From Aquipuribacter sp051216895 (GTDB taxonomy: Bacteria > Actinomycetota > Actinomycetes > Actinomycetales > JBBAYJ01), in assembly GCF_051216895.1 (NCBI RefSeq), contig NZ_JBPKAO010000008.1, positions 1 to 64,000 on the forward strand: a stretch of 64,000 nt of DNA, written 5' to 3'. Below the pieces are notes generated by a model. The model saw only the letters and a program-made list of their open reading frames with translations. It did not search any database and was not told the origin of the DNA. The position numbers were made by a program, and so were the translations under genes. Within the stretch, counting starts at the first letter, position 1. Each line of letters begins with the position of its first letter. Shown here piece by piece: positions 25,574-33,239 of the stretch.

Positions 25574-26041
25574 ATGACCGCCAACCTGAACCCGTACCTG
25601 TCCTTCCACGACGGCGCCCACGACGCCATGCGGGCCTATCAGAAGATCTTCGGGGGCACCCTCACCCGCAGCACGTTCGCCGAGCTCGGCCTGACCCCGG
25701 ACCCCGCCGAGGCCGACAAGACCATGCACGCGCAGCTGGTCACCGACGGCGGCTGGGTGATCATGGCCTCGGACACCCCCGCGGCCATGGCCCGGCCGGG
25801 CGACCACGGCGCGTCCGGCGGCCCGGAGCGGGCGCACCGCTGCCACTCGGTGTCGCTGTCGGGCGGGCCCGAGGACGCCGAGCAGCTGCACCGCTGCTGG
25901 GACGGCCTGGCCGAGGGGGCGCAGGTCCACGAGCAGCTGGCCGTCGCGCCCTGGGGCGACGAGTTCGGCATGCTCACCGACCGCTTCGGGGTGGGGTGGA
26001 TGGTCAACATCGCCGGGGCGCCCCCCGCCGGCGGGGGGTGA
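25574..26041 (+). CDS. VOC/glyoxalase-fold protein (PhnB-like)
   Basis: 155 residues from the ATG at 25574; the in-frame upstream extension is Gly/Ala-rich and not family-like. The sequence follows PhnB/3-demethylubiquinone-like VOC proteins: NPYLSFHDGAHDAMRAYQKI, FGGTLTRSTFAELG, a middle strand WVIMASDTP, and the end LTDRFGVGWMVNIAG. Such proteins bind divalent metals or are ligand-binding dimers; the substrate is not predictable. It stands alone, 130 bases upstream of pflB, on the same strand. Confidence 0.82.
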   Translation: MTANLNPYLSFHDGAHDAMRAYQKIFGGTLTRSTFAELGLTPDPAEADKTMHAQLVTDGGWVIMASDTPAAMARPGDHGASGGPERAHRCHSVSLSGGPEDAEQLHRCWDGLAEGAQVHEQLAVAPWGDEFGMLTDRFGVGWMVNIAGAPPAGGG

Positions 26042-26081
26042 CCTGGCCCAGGTCGACGCCCCTCCCCGTCGAGGCCCGACC

Positions 26082-26095
26082 GGGCCCTAGGTCCC
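26082..26095. promoter_or_regulatory. DosR/DevR-like palindrome upstream of the pfl operon
   Basis: GGGCCCTAGGTCCC, 76 bases before the pflB GTG. It differs by one base from the perfect palindrome at 29902 and resembles the GGGAC-N4-GTCCC core of the mycobacterial dormancy regulator box. Confidence 0.5.
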
Positions 26096-26170
26096 AGGTC
26101 CGGGCCTCCGAACGGTGGCAGCGTGGGGGGCACGGTCGGACTCACACCCCCGGCCGCCCTGGAGGATCAC

Positions 26171-28441
26171 GTGCGGACCGACGACCGGCTGGCCGACCCC
26201 ACCACCACCCCCGCACCGGACCCCTGGCGGGGCTTCCGGGGACAGGCGTGGCGGGACGGCATCGACACCCGCGCCTTCGTCCAGGACAACTGCACCCCCT
26301 ACGAGGGTGACGCGTCGTTCCTGAGCGGTCCGACCGAGCGGACCCGGGGCGTGTGGGCCCGCCTCACCGCCTTGTTCCCCGCCGAGCGCGAGCGCGGGGT
26401 GCTCGACGTGGACGCCCTCACCCCGTCGACCATCACCTCCCACGCCCCGGGGTACATCGACCGGGACGCCGAGCTGGTCGTCGGCCTGCAGACCGACGCC
26501 CCGCTCAAGCGCGCGATCATGCCCAACGGCGGCTGGCGCATCGTGGAGAAGAGCCTCGAGACCTACGGCTACGCGGTCGACCCCCAGCTGCGCACCATCT
26601 TCACGACCTACCGCAAGACCCACAACGACGGGGTGTTCGACGCCTACACCGCCGACGTCCTGGCGGCCCGTCGCTCGCACCTGATCACGGGGCTGCCCGA
26701 CTCCTACGGCCGGGGCCGCATCATCGGCGACTACCGGAGGGTGGCGCTGTACGGCGTCGACCGGCTCGTCGCGGACAAGACCCTGGTCAAGGCCTCGTTG
26801 GACGCGCTGCCGTCCTCGGCCGACGTCATCCGCGACCGGGAGGAGCTGGCCGAGCAGATCAAGGCGCTGCACGAGCTGCGCACCATGGCCGCGACCTACG
26901 GCGTCGACGTGTCGCGCCCCGCCGCGACCGGGCACGAGGCCGTCCAGTGGCTGTACCTCGCGTACCTGGGCGCGGTGAAGGAGCAGAACGGCGCCGCCAT
27001 GTCGCTGGGGCGCACGTCGACGTTCCTGGACTGCTACCTGCAGCGCGACCTCGCCGAGGGCCGGATCGACGAGCAGCGGGCGCAGGAGCTGATCGACGAC
27101 CTCGTCATCAAGCTGCGCATCGTCCGGTTCCTGCGCACGCCGGAGTACGACGCCCTGTTCTCGGGCGACCCGACGTGGGTCACGGAGTCCATCGGCGGGA
27201 TGGGAGCGGACGGGCGCACGCTGGTGACCCGTTCGTCGTTCCGGTTCCTGCAGACCCTGCTGAACCTGGGCCCGGCGCCCGAGCCGAACCTGACCGTGCT
27301 CTGGTCGCCGAGCCTGCCCAAGGGCTTCAAGGACTTCGCCGCGCACGTGTCCATCGCCACCAGCAGCATCCAGTACGAGTCCGACGACCTGATGCGCGAC
27401 CGCACCGGCGACGACACCGCGATCGCGTGCTGCGTGTCGGCGATGGCCGTCGGCAAGCAGATGCAGTTCTTCGGCGCGCGCGTCAACCTGGCCAAGACGC
27501 TGCTGTACGCCATCAACGGCGGCCGCGACGAGGTCTCCGGGGTGCAGGTGACGCCGGCCACGGCGCCGGTGAGCGGGGAGTACCTGGACTACGAGGACGT
27601 GCTGGCCCGCCTGGACACCCAGATGGACTGGCTCGCCAAGACCTACGTCGACGCCCTCAACGTCATCCACTACATGCACGACAAGTACGCCTACGAGCGC
27701 CTGGAGATGGCGCTGCACGACCACCCCGTGCAGCGGACGATGGCGATGGGGATCGCCGGGCTGGCCGTGACCACCGACAGCCTGTCGGCCATCCGCGACG
27801 CCCGCGTCAAGGTGGTCCGCGACGACACCGGCCTGGTCGTCGACTACGAGCTCGAGGGGACCTACCCGGCCTTCGGCAACAACGACGAGCGGGTCGACGA
27901 GATCGCGGTCCGGCTGGTGGAGCAGTTCATGGCCAAGGTCCGCCGGCACCCGACCTACCGCGACGCGGTGCACACCCAGTCGGTGCTGACCATCACGTCC
28001 AACGTCGTGTACGGCAAGGCCACGGGCAGCACCCCGGACGGCCGGCGGGACGGCGAGCCGTTCTCCCCCGGCGCCAACCCCATGACCGGGCGGGACCGCC
28101 ACGGGTTCGTGGCCTCGGCGCTGTCGGTGGCGCGGCTGCCCTACGACTCCGCCCGGGACGGCATCTCGCTGACCAGCAACCTGGTGCCGAGCGTGCTGGG
28201 CAAGACGCCCACCGAGCAGGTCGACAACCTGACGGGCCTGCTGGACGGGTACTTCGACGCCGGCGGGTTCCACGTCAACGTCAACGTGCTCGACCGAGCG
28301 ACCCTGCTCGACGCTATGGAGCACCCGGAGAACTACCCCCAGCTGACCATCCGGGTGTCCGGCTACGCGGTCAACTTCGTCCGCCTCACCCGCGAGCAGC
28401 AGCTGGACGTGGTCCACCGCACCTTCCACGGCGCCCTGTGA
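26171..28441 (+). CDS. pflB: Pyruvate formate-lyase (glycyl radical enzyme)
   Basis: 756 residues. GTG start with GGAGG 5 bases upstream. It splits pyruvate and CoA into acetyl-CoA and formate without oxygen. Key features: the tandem active-site cysteines IACCVSAMAVGKQ (Cys420-Cys421), substrate-site stretches (PYEGDASFLSGPTERT, RSSFRFLQTLLNLGP) and the glycyl-radical segment RVSGYAVNF (Gly731) 25 residues from the end. Length and motif spacing match classical PflB rather than other glycyl radical enzymes such as glycerol dehydratase. The activase gene overlaps the stop (GTGA). A DosR-like palindrome lies upstream. This implies fermentative or low-oxygen survival in an otherwise aerobic-looking genome. 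Confidence 0.95.
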   Translation: MRTDDRLADPTTTPAPDPWRGFRGQAWRDGIDTRAFVQDNCTPYEGDASFLSGPTERTRGVWARLTALFPAERERGVLDVDALTPSTITSHAPGYIDRDAELVVGLQTDAPLKRAIMPNGGWRIVEKSLETYGYAVDPQLRTIFTTYRKTHNDGVFDAYTADVLAARRSHLITGLPDSYGRGRIIGDYRRVALYGVDRLVADKTLVKASLDALPSSADVIRDREELAEQIKALHELRTMAATYGVDVSRPAATGHEAVQWLYLAYLGAVKEQNGAAMSLGRTSTFLDCYLQRDLAEGRIDEQRAQELIDDLVIKLRIVRFLRTPEYDALFSGDPTWVTESIGGMGADGRTLVTRSSFRFLQTLLNLGPAPEPNLTVLWSPSLPKGFKDFAAHVSIATSSIQYESDDLMRDRTGDDTAIACCVSAMAVGKQMQFFGARVNLAKTLLYAINGGRDEVSGVQVTPATAPVSGEYLDYEDVLARLDTQMDWLAKTYVDALNVIHYMHDKYAYERLEMALHDHPVQRTMAMGIAGLAVTTDSLSAIRDARVKVVRDDTGLVVDYELEGTYPAFGNNDERVDEIAVRLVEQFMAKVRRHPTYRDAVHTQSVLTITSNVVYGKATGSTPDGRRDGEPFSPGANPMTGRDRHGFVASALSVARLPYDSARDGISLTSNLVPSVLGKTPTEQVDNLTGLLDGYFDAGGFHVNVNVLDRATLLDAMEHPENYPQLTIRVSGYAVNFVRLTREQQLDVVHRTFHGAL

Positions 28442-29274
28442 CGGCCGGGGGGCGGACGACGCTGCTGCCGATCAGCCCGGTGCGGGAGCTCCACGGGGGC
28501 TCCCGCGCGGACCTGGAGGCCGAGCTGGCCGAGGAGGGCGACCCGGAGATCGGGTACTACCACTCCTACGAGATCACCGGGGCGGTCAACGGGCCGGGCA
28601 TCCGGTTCACGTTGTTCCTGTCCGGCTGCCCGCTGCGCTGCCAGTACTGCCAGAACCCCGACATGTGGACGATGCGCAACGGCCGTCCGGTCACCGTGGG
28701 GCGGATGCTGGACGAGATCGGGAAGTACGCTCGGTTCGTCACCACGGCCCACGGCGGGATCACCGTCAGCGGCGGCGAGCCGCTGCTGCAGATCCGCTTC
28801 CTGGAGACCCTGCTGCGTCGCTGCAAGGAGGAGTTCGGCCTGCACACCGCCGTCGACACCTCCGGGTTCCTGGGCGACCGGGCGAGCGAGGCGTTCCTCG
28901 ACGACGTCGACCTGGTGCTGCTGGACATCAAGTCCGGCAACCCGGAGACGTACCGGCTGCTGACCGGGGCCGAGCTGGAGCCCACCCTGCGCTTCGCGCG
29001 GCGGCTGTCGGAGCGGGGCAGCCGCACCTGGGTGCGCTACGTGCTGGTGCCCGGGCTCACGGACGACGAGGCCGACGTGGAGGCGGTGGCGGCGTTCACC
29101 GGGACGATGCAGGGCGTGGAGCGGGTCGAGGTGCTCCCGTTCCACAACCTGGGGGCGGCCAAGTGGGCCGAGCTGCGGCTGCGCTACCAGCTGGGCGACG
29201 TGCGGCCCCCCTCGGACGAGCTCGTCGCGCGGGTCGAGGGGCAGTTCCGCGCCCACGGCCTCACGGTGCTCTGA
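28438..29274 (+). CDS. pflA: Pyruvate formate-lyase-activating enzyme (radical SAM)
   Basis: 278 residues. GTG start overlapping the pflB TGA (28438-28441). It uses SAM and a 4Fe-4S cluster to make the glycyl radical on PflB. The cluster motif is FLSGCPLRCQYCQNPDMW, with the CxxxCxxC cysteines typical of activases. Further motifs: GGITVSGGEPLLQ (SAM-binding GGE) and VDLVLLDIKSGNPETY. The N-terminus carries about 30 extra residues before GAVNGPGIRFTLF, which start with a non-family stretch. Cytoplasmic; its only obvious partner is PflB. Confidence 0.93.
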   Translation: MTAGGRTTLLPISPVRELHGGSRADLEAELAEEGDPEIGYYHSYEITGAVNGPGIRFTLFLSGCPLRCQYCQNPDMWTMRNGRPVTVGRMLDEIGKYARFVTTAHGGITVSGGEPLLQIRFLETLLRRCKEEFGLHTAVDTSGFLGDRASEAFLDDVDLVLLDIKSGNPETYRLLTGAELEPTLRFARRLSERGSRTWVRYVLVPGLTDDEADVEAVAAFTGTMQGVERVEVLPFHNLGAAKWAELRLRYQLGDVRPPSDELVARVEGQFRAHGLTVL

Positions 29275-29287
29275 GAGGGCGACGGGT

Positions 29288-29866
29288 TCAGGCGGTCGTC
29301 ACCCACACCGTGGTCCGGCGACCGTCGTCGCGGACCAACGCGTCCTGCGGCACCCCGAGGACGGCCCTTACCAGCACGACGTCACCCGCCGATCCCGCCA
29401 GGTTGAGGACGGTGAGGACGTACAGGGTGAGGAACCAGTCGGCGGGGGCGAGGAGGATCGCGACGAGCAGCACGAGGCCCCACACGACGGCCGGGGCGAG
29501 CGCGACCCTGATGTAGGTCGACCGGCTGAGGTAGGCGTCGCTGCCGGTGCTCAGGTACGGGAACCGGACGGCGAAGCTCGGACCGGAGTCCGACAGCAGC
29601 CGCAACGCGGCGCCGTGCGTCAGCTCGTGCAGCACCATGTAGACGCCGCAGGCGACCAGCGTGACCACCCACGTCATCGCGGTGCCCCAGCCGGTGGCGA
29701 AGGAGAGGTCGGCGACAGCGGCCACCCCCACCATGACGCCCACGACGAGCAGGAAGACCGCCTGGGTGGCGACCGCCGCCCGGCCCCGCCTCAGGTCCAG
29801 CGAGCGGTGCAGGCGGTACCCGGACGGTGGGACGGCGGGTCGGACGGTGACGTGGGGCGCCTTCAT
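29288..29866 (-). CDS. DUF3267-type membrane metalloprotease-like protein
   Basis: 192 residues, ATG at 29866. Four or so membrane segments (FLLVVGVMVGVAAVADLSFA, AMTWVVTLVACGVYMVLHEL, VRVALAPAVVWGLVLLVAIL, LYVLTVLNLAGSAGDVVLV). HELTHG inside the second segment is the zinc site of site-2-protease-like families. A later DVVL segment could supply the third ligand (NxxxxxxD). This matches DUF3267 proteins, whose substrates are unknown. It is convergent with pflA and divergent from the flavin monooxygenase; a perfect GGGACCTAGGTCCC palindrome lies in the divergent gap. Confidence 0.82.
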   Translation of the reverse strand: MKAPHVTVRPAVPPSGYRLHRSLDLRRGRAAVATQAVFLLVVGVMVGVAAVADLSFATGWGTAMTWVVTLVACGVYMVLHELTHGAALRLLSDSGPSFAVRFPYLSTGSDAYLSRSTYIRVALAPAVVWGLVLLVAILLAPADWFLTLYVLTVLNLAGSAGDVVLVRAVLGVPQDALVRDDGRRTTVWVTTA

Positions 29867-29901
29867 GACCCGAGTCTTCGCCGCCACGGCCGGCCGCGCG
29901 A

Positions 29902-29915
29902 GGGACCTAGGTCCC
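29902..29915. promoter_or_regulatory. Perfect DosR/DevR-like palindrome in a divergent promoter region
   Basis: GGGACCTAGGTCCC, 36 bases before the DUF3267 ATG and 96 bases before the monooxygenase ATG. It matches the palindromes at 26082 and 40851 except for one or two bases. Confidence 0.55.
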
Positions 29916-30010
29916 CGCGCCGGGGGCCGGTCCGTCGGGGGCGGGCCTCCTGGCACGCCCGCGACCGCCCCCCGGGGATGAGGCGCCGCCCGGCGGTGGT
30001 TGACGCCGGC

Positions 30011-31093
30011 ATGGACCTGACGCCGCACGACGTGGACGTGGTGGTCGTGGGCGCCGGGCAGGCGGGCCTCGCGAGTGCCTACCACCTGCGCCGGCGTGGC
30101 CTGGAGCCCGACCGCGGGTACGTCGTCCTCGACGCCAACCCCGGTCCGGGCGGAGCCTGGCGGCACCGCTGGCCCTCCCTCACCCTGGGCGACGCGCACG
30201 GCATCCACGACCTGCCGGGTCTCCCGCTGGGCACCCCCGACCCGACGGTGCCCGCCTCGCAGGTGGTGGCCGACTACTACGGCAGGTACGAGTCCACGTT
30301 CGACCTGCCGGTCCGGCGCCCGGTGAGGGTCACGTCGGTCACCTCGCCCGACGGCCCCGACGGTCGTCTCGCTGTCGACACCGACCACGGCCGGTGGCGC
30401 GCCCGCGCCCTCGTCAGCGCCACCGGCACCTGGGACCGCCCGTACTGGCCCCACTACCCCGGGCGCGAGCGGTTCGCCGGGCGTCAGCTGCACACCCGCG
30501 ACTTCCGTGCCGCGGAGGAGTTCCGCGGCCGGCACGTCGTCGTGGTCGGCGCCGGCACGTCCGCGGTGCAGTTCCTGCTGCAGCTGGCCGACGCCGGCGC
30601 GAGCACGACGTGGGTCACCCGACGTCCGCCTCGCTTCGTCGACCGGCCGTTCGACGCCGAGTGGGGGCGCGACGTGGAACGACGGGTCCGCGAGCGCGTC
30701 GAGTCCGGCCTGCCGCCGCTGAGCGTGGTGTCGGCCACCGGCCTGCCCGCCACCGAGGAGTACCGGCGCGGCATCGCCGCCGGGGTGCTGGTGGCGCAGC
30801 CCATGTTCACCCGGGTCACCGAGCACGGGGTGGTCATGCCCGACGGGTCCGAGCAGCCGGCGGACGTCATCCTGTGGGCCACCGGGTTCCGGCCTGCGGT
30901 CGACCACCTGACCTCGTTGCGGCTGCGCGAGCCCGGCGGCGGCATCACCCTGGACGGCACGACGGTGGTCAAGGACCCCCGCGTCCAGCTGGCCGGCTAC
31001 GGGCCGGGCGCGTCGACGCTCGGCGCCACCCGGACCGGTCGGGCGGCCGCGCTCGCCGCGCTGCGCTCGGTCGGGGACCGCGCCGCGGCCTGA
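30011..31093 (+). CDS. Flavin-containing monooxygenase-like oxidoreductase
   Basis: 360 residues from the ATG at 30011; a GTG five codons upstream is possible. FAD-binding motif VVVVGAGQAGLASAYHLRRR near the start, GGAWRHRWPSLTLG, NADPH-binding motif VVVVGAGTSAVQFLLQLA in the middle and the closing VILWATGFRPA. The order and spacing match the class B monooxygenase/YczJ-like family that hydroxylates or oxidises small substrates with O2. The substrate is unknown. It shares a divergent region with the DUF3267 gene, with a DosR-like palindrome between them. Confidence 0.85.
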   Translation: MDLTPHDVDVVVVGAGQAGLASAYHLRRRGLEPDRGYVVLDANPGPGGAWRHRWPSLTLGDAHGIHDLPGLPLGTPDPTVPASQVVADYYGRYESTFDLPVRRPVRVTSVTSPDGPDGRLAVDTDHGRWRARALVSATGTWDRPYWPHYPGRERFAGRQLHTRDFRAAEEFRGRHVVVVGAGTSAVQFLLQLADAGASTTWVTRRPPRFVDRPFDAEWGRDVERRVRERVESGLPPLSVVSATGLPATEEYRRGIAAGVLVAQPMFTRVTEHGVVMPDGSEQPADVILWATGFRPAVDHLTSLRLREPGGGITLDGTTVVKDPRVQLAGYGPGASTLGATRTGRAAALAALRSVGDRAAA

Positions 31094-31269
31094 GTCCCGA
31101 GCTGTGGGGGACGCCCGGCCCGGGCCCGCAGCCTCACGAGCAGGCCCACGAAATCGGTCGACTGTTCGAGTCGACCACCTGACCAAGATCAGCGGTGCTC
31201 GCCCCGGGCGCGACCCGGCAGGGTTCGGAACCACAGCGGCACGGCTCCACCACCGGGGCGGGCACGTCA

Positions 31270-31329
31270 GGGCCGGGCGCATCAGGGCCGGGCGCATCAG
31301 GGCCGGGCGCATCAGGGCCGGGGGCGTCC
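31270..31329. repeat. 15-bp tandem repeat across the MFS stop codon
   Basis: The unit GGGCCGGGCGCATCA occurs three times in perfect register (31270-31314), followed by a degenerate fourth copy. Each copy carries TCA, the reverse complement of TGA. The real stop of the minus-strand MFS gene (31312-31314) lies in the third unit. Confidence 0.75.
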
Positions 31330-32745
31330 GGGCCGGGCGGCGACGCCCGCGTCGGAGCGCCAGTCCAGGACCGCGATCACCAGCGCCAGCAGCACCACCG
31401 TCACGGCCCCGGCGAGCGCGACCGCCACGGCGGTGCCGGCGTCGCGACCGGCGAGCACCAGGTAGAACAGCCCCGGCAGCAGCGCCGTGCCGATGGCCCC
31501 GCCGACCCGCTGCCCGGTCTGCAGGGTGCCGCTGGCCACGCCGCCCGCGGCGACGGGCACGTTCGCCAGCGTCATCGTCGTGTTGGGCGAGATGACGAAC
31601 CCCCCGCCCAGCCCGGCCAGCAGCAGGGCCGGGGCCACCCACCAGCCGGCCGCACCGTCGGGGGCCAGCAGCAGCACGACCGCGGCGGCGCTCATGCCCA
31701 GCGCCACCACGGTGAGCCCGTAGACGGTCAGCACCCGGCCGTAGCGCGGCACCAGCCGACCGGCCACCACCGCGGTCACCACCGACCCGACCGAGAACGC
31801 CGTGACCGACAGCCCCGACTGCAGCGGGGTGTAGCCCAGGCTGTCCTGGAAGTACAGGGCGAAGACGATGAAGATCCCGCTGAACCCCATGAAGTACACC
31901 GTGGCCAGGCCGACGCCGGCGGCGTAGCCCGGTGTGCTGCGCAGCAGCCGCGGGTCCAGCAGGGGCGCCCCGCCGCGGGCGACGACCCGGTGCTCCCAGC
32001 GCACGAACAACCAGGCGAGCACCGCGGCCGCCGGGAACAGCCACCAGTAGCGCTGCAGACCGCCCGCCTCGGCCGACACCAGCGGGAACAGCGCGCAGAA
32101 CGTCGCCAGGCCGAGCAGGCCCGTTCCCACCAGGTCGAGCTGCACGCGGCCGGTCTGGGAGTCCCGGGGCAGCAGGCGCAGCGCGAGGACCAGGGCCAGC
32201 AGACCGATGGGCACGTTGACGTAGAAGATCCAGCGCCAGCCGTCCGCGCCGGGGGCCAGCGCGAGGATGCCGCCACCGACCAGGGGCCCCACGGCCGTGG
32301 CCAGCCCCACCGTGCCGCCGAAGAACCCGAACGCGCGGCCCCGCTCCGGGCCGCGGAACAGCTGCTGGATGAGCCCGGTGTTCTGCGGGGTCAGCACCCC
32401 GCCGGCCAGGCCCTGCAGCAGCCGGGCGGCGATCAGCCACTCGATGGTCGGCGCGAGCCCGGCGAGCACGCTGCACGCGACGAACGCGGTCAGGCCCACG
32501 ACGAACATCCGGCGTCGACCCCACGCGTCGCCCAGCCGTCCGCCGGTGACCAGGGCGAGCGCGAACGTCAGCGAGTACCCGGACACCACCCACTGCACCA
32601 TCGACGCCGACGTGTCCAGGTCGCGTCGCAGCGACGGCAGCGCTACCGCGACGATGGTCACGTCCAGGAGCACGATGAACCCGGCGGCCAGGGTGACGGT
32701 GAGCGCGCGCCACCGCCGGGGGTCCGTGCCACCGGCCTCGGTCAC
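31312..32745 (-). CDS. MFS drug exporter, EmrB/QacA (DHA2) type
   Basis: 477 residues from the GTG at 32745. Fourteen-helix DHA2 layout: TM1 carries VTLAAGFIVLLDVTIVAVAL with motif D1-like LDVTIVAVALPS, followed by MVQWVVSGYSLTFA and GGRLGDAWGRRRMFVVGL (motif A). A proline/glycine-rich motif C follows in LVGGGILALAPG. Proton-driven export of drugs or dyes from the cytoplasm is expected; the substrate is unknown. No regulator is adjacent. The C-terminal codons and stop lie in a 15-bp tandem repeat, so repeat slippage would change the last residues. Confidence 0.9.
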   Translation of the reverse strand: MTEAGGTDPRRWRALTVTLAAGFIVLLDVTIVAVALPSLRRDLDTSASMVQWVVSGYSLTFALALVTGGRLGDAWGRRRMFVVGLTAFVACSVLAGLAPTIEWLIAARLLQGLAGGVLTPQNTGLIQQLFRGPERGRAFGFFGGTVGLATAVGPLVGGGILALAPGADGWRWIFYVNVPIGLLALVLALRLLPRDSQTGRVQLDLVGTGLLGLATFCALFPLVSAEAGGLQRYWWLFPAAAVLAWLFVRWEHRVVARGGAPLLDPRLLRSTPGYAAGVGLATVYFMGFSGIFIVFALYFQDSLGYTPLQSGLSVTAFSVGSVVTAVVAGRLVPRYGRVLTVYGLTVVALGMSAAAVVLLLAPDGAAGWWVAPALLLAGLGGGFVISPNTTMTLANVPVAAGGVASGTLQTGQRVGGAIGTALLPGLFYLVLAGRDAGTAVAVALAGAVTVVLLALVIAVLDWRSDAGVAARPGRPRP

Positions 32746-32887
32746 AGGTGCCTGCCTCGAGGCCGCTGACGTCACGCCCCAGGATCGGCGGGGACACCGC
32801 GGGGGCACAACTCGGCGACCGGCCGGGGGGCGGTGGGTGCCGCCGAGGGCCGGACCGGTTGTCCGACCCGGGTCCTAGCCTGGCCAG

Positions 32888-33175
32888 GTGCACCTGCAGC
32901 TGACCGGAGCCGTGTGGTTCTGGCGCGGACCGGCCCCGTTCCACTTCGTCACCGTGCCCGCGGACGTGAGCGCCACGATCAAGGCCGCCTCGGGCCTGGT
33001 GACCTACGGCTGGGGCATGATCCCGGCCGAGGTCAGCATCGGGTCGACCACCTGGACCACGTCGCTGTGGCCCAAGGACGGCGGCTACGTGGTGCCGCTG
33101 AAGGACGTCGTGCGCCGGGCGGAGGGCATCGAGGTCGACGACACCGTCACGGTGCACCTGAGCATCGCCGTCTGA
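32888..33175 (+). CDS. DUF1905 protein
   Basis: 95 residues from a GTG (CAGG upstream). Matches the small DUF1905 beta-barrel family: LTGAVWFWRGPAPFHFVTVP, YGWGMIPAEVSIGSTTWTTS, LWPKDGGYVVPLKDVVRRAE, and the ending DTVTVHLSI. Function unknown. Family members are often fused or linked to YdeI-type proteins, which are not seen here. Stands alone. Confidence 0.85.
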   Translation: MHLQLTGAVWFWRGPAPFHFVTVPADVSATIKAASGLVTYGWGMIPAEVSIGSTTWTTSLWPKDGGYVVPLKDVVRRAEGIEVDDTVTVHLSIAV

Positions 33176-33239
33176 GCCGGCGCGGGCCGTCTGTGGCGAA
33201 GGTATTCCGACACGCCGGGACGCTGGCAGACTCGCCCGG

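Noticed and set aside
26353..28437. Alternative 700-residue frame over pflB leading into pflA
   Set aside because: The frame is open only because of GC bias; PflB motifs lie in the other frame and pflA begins at the GTG overlapping the pflB stop.
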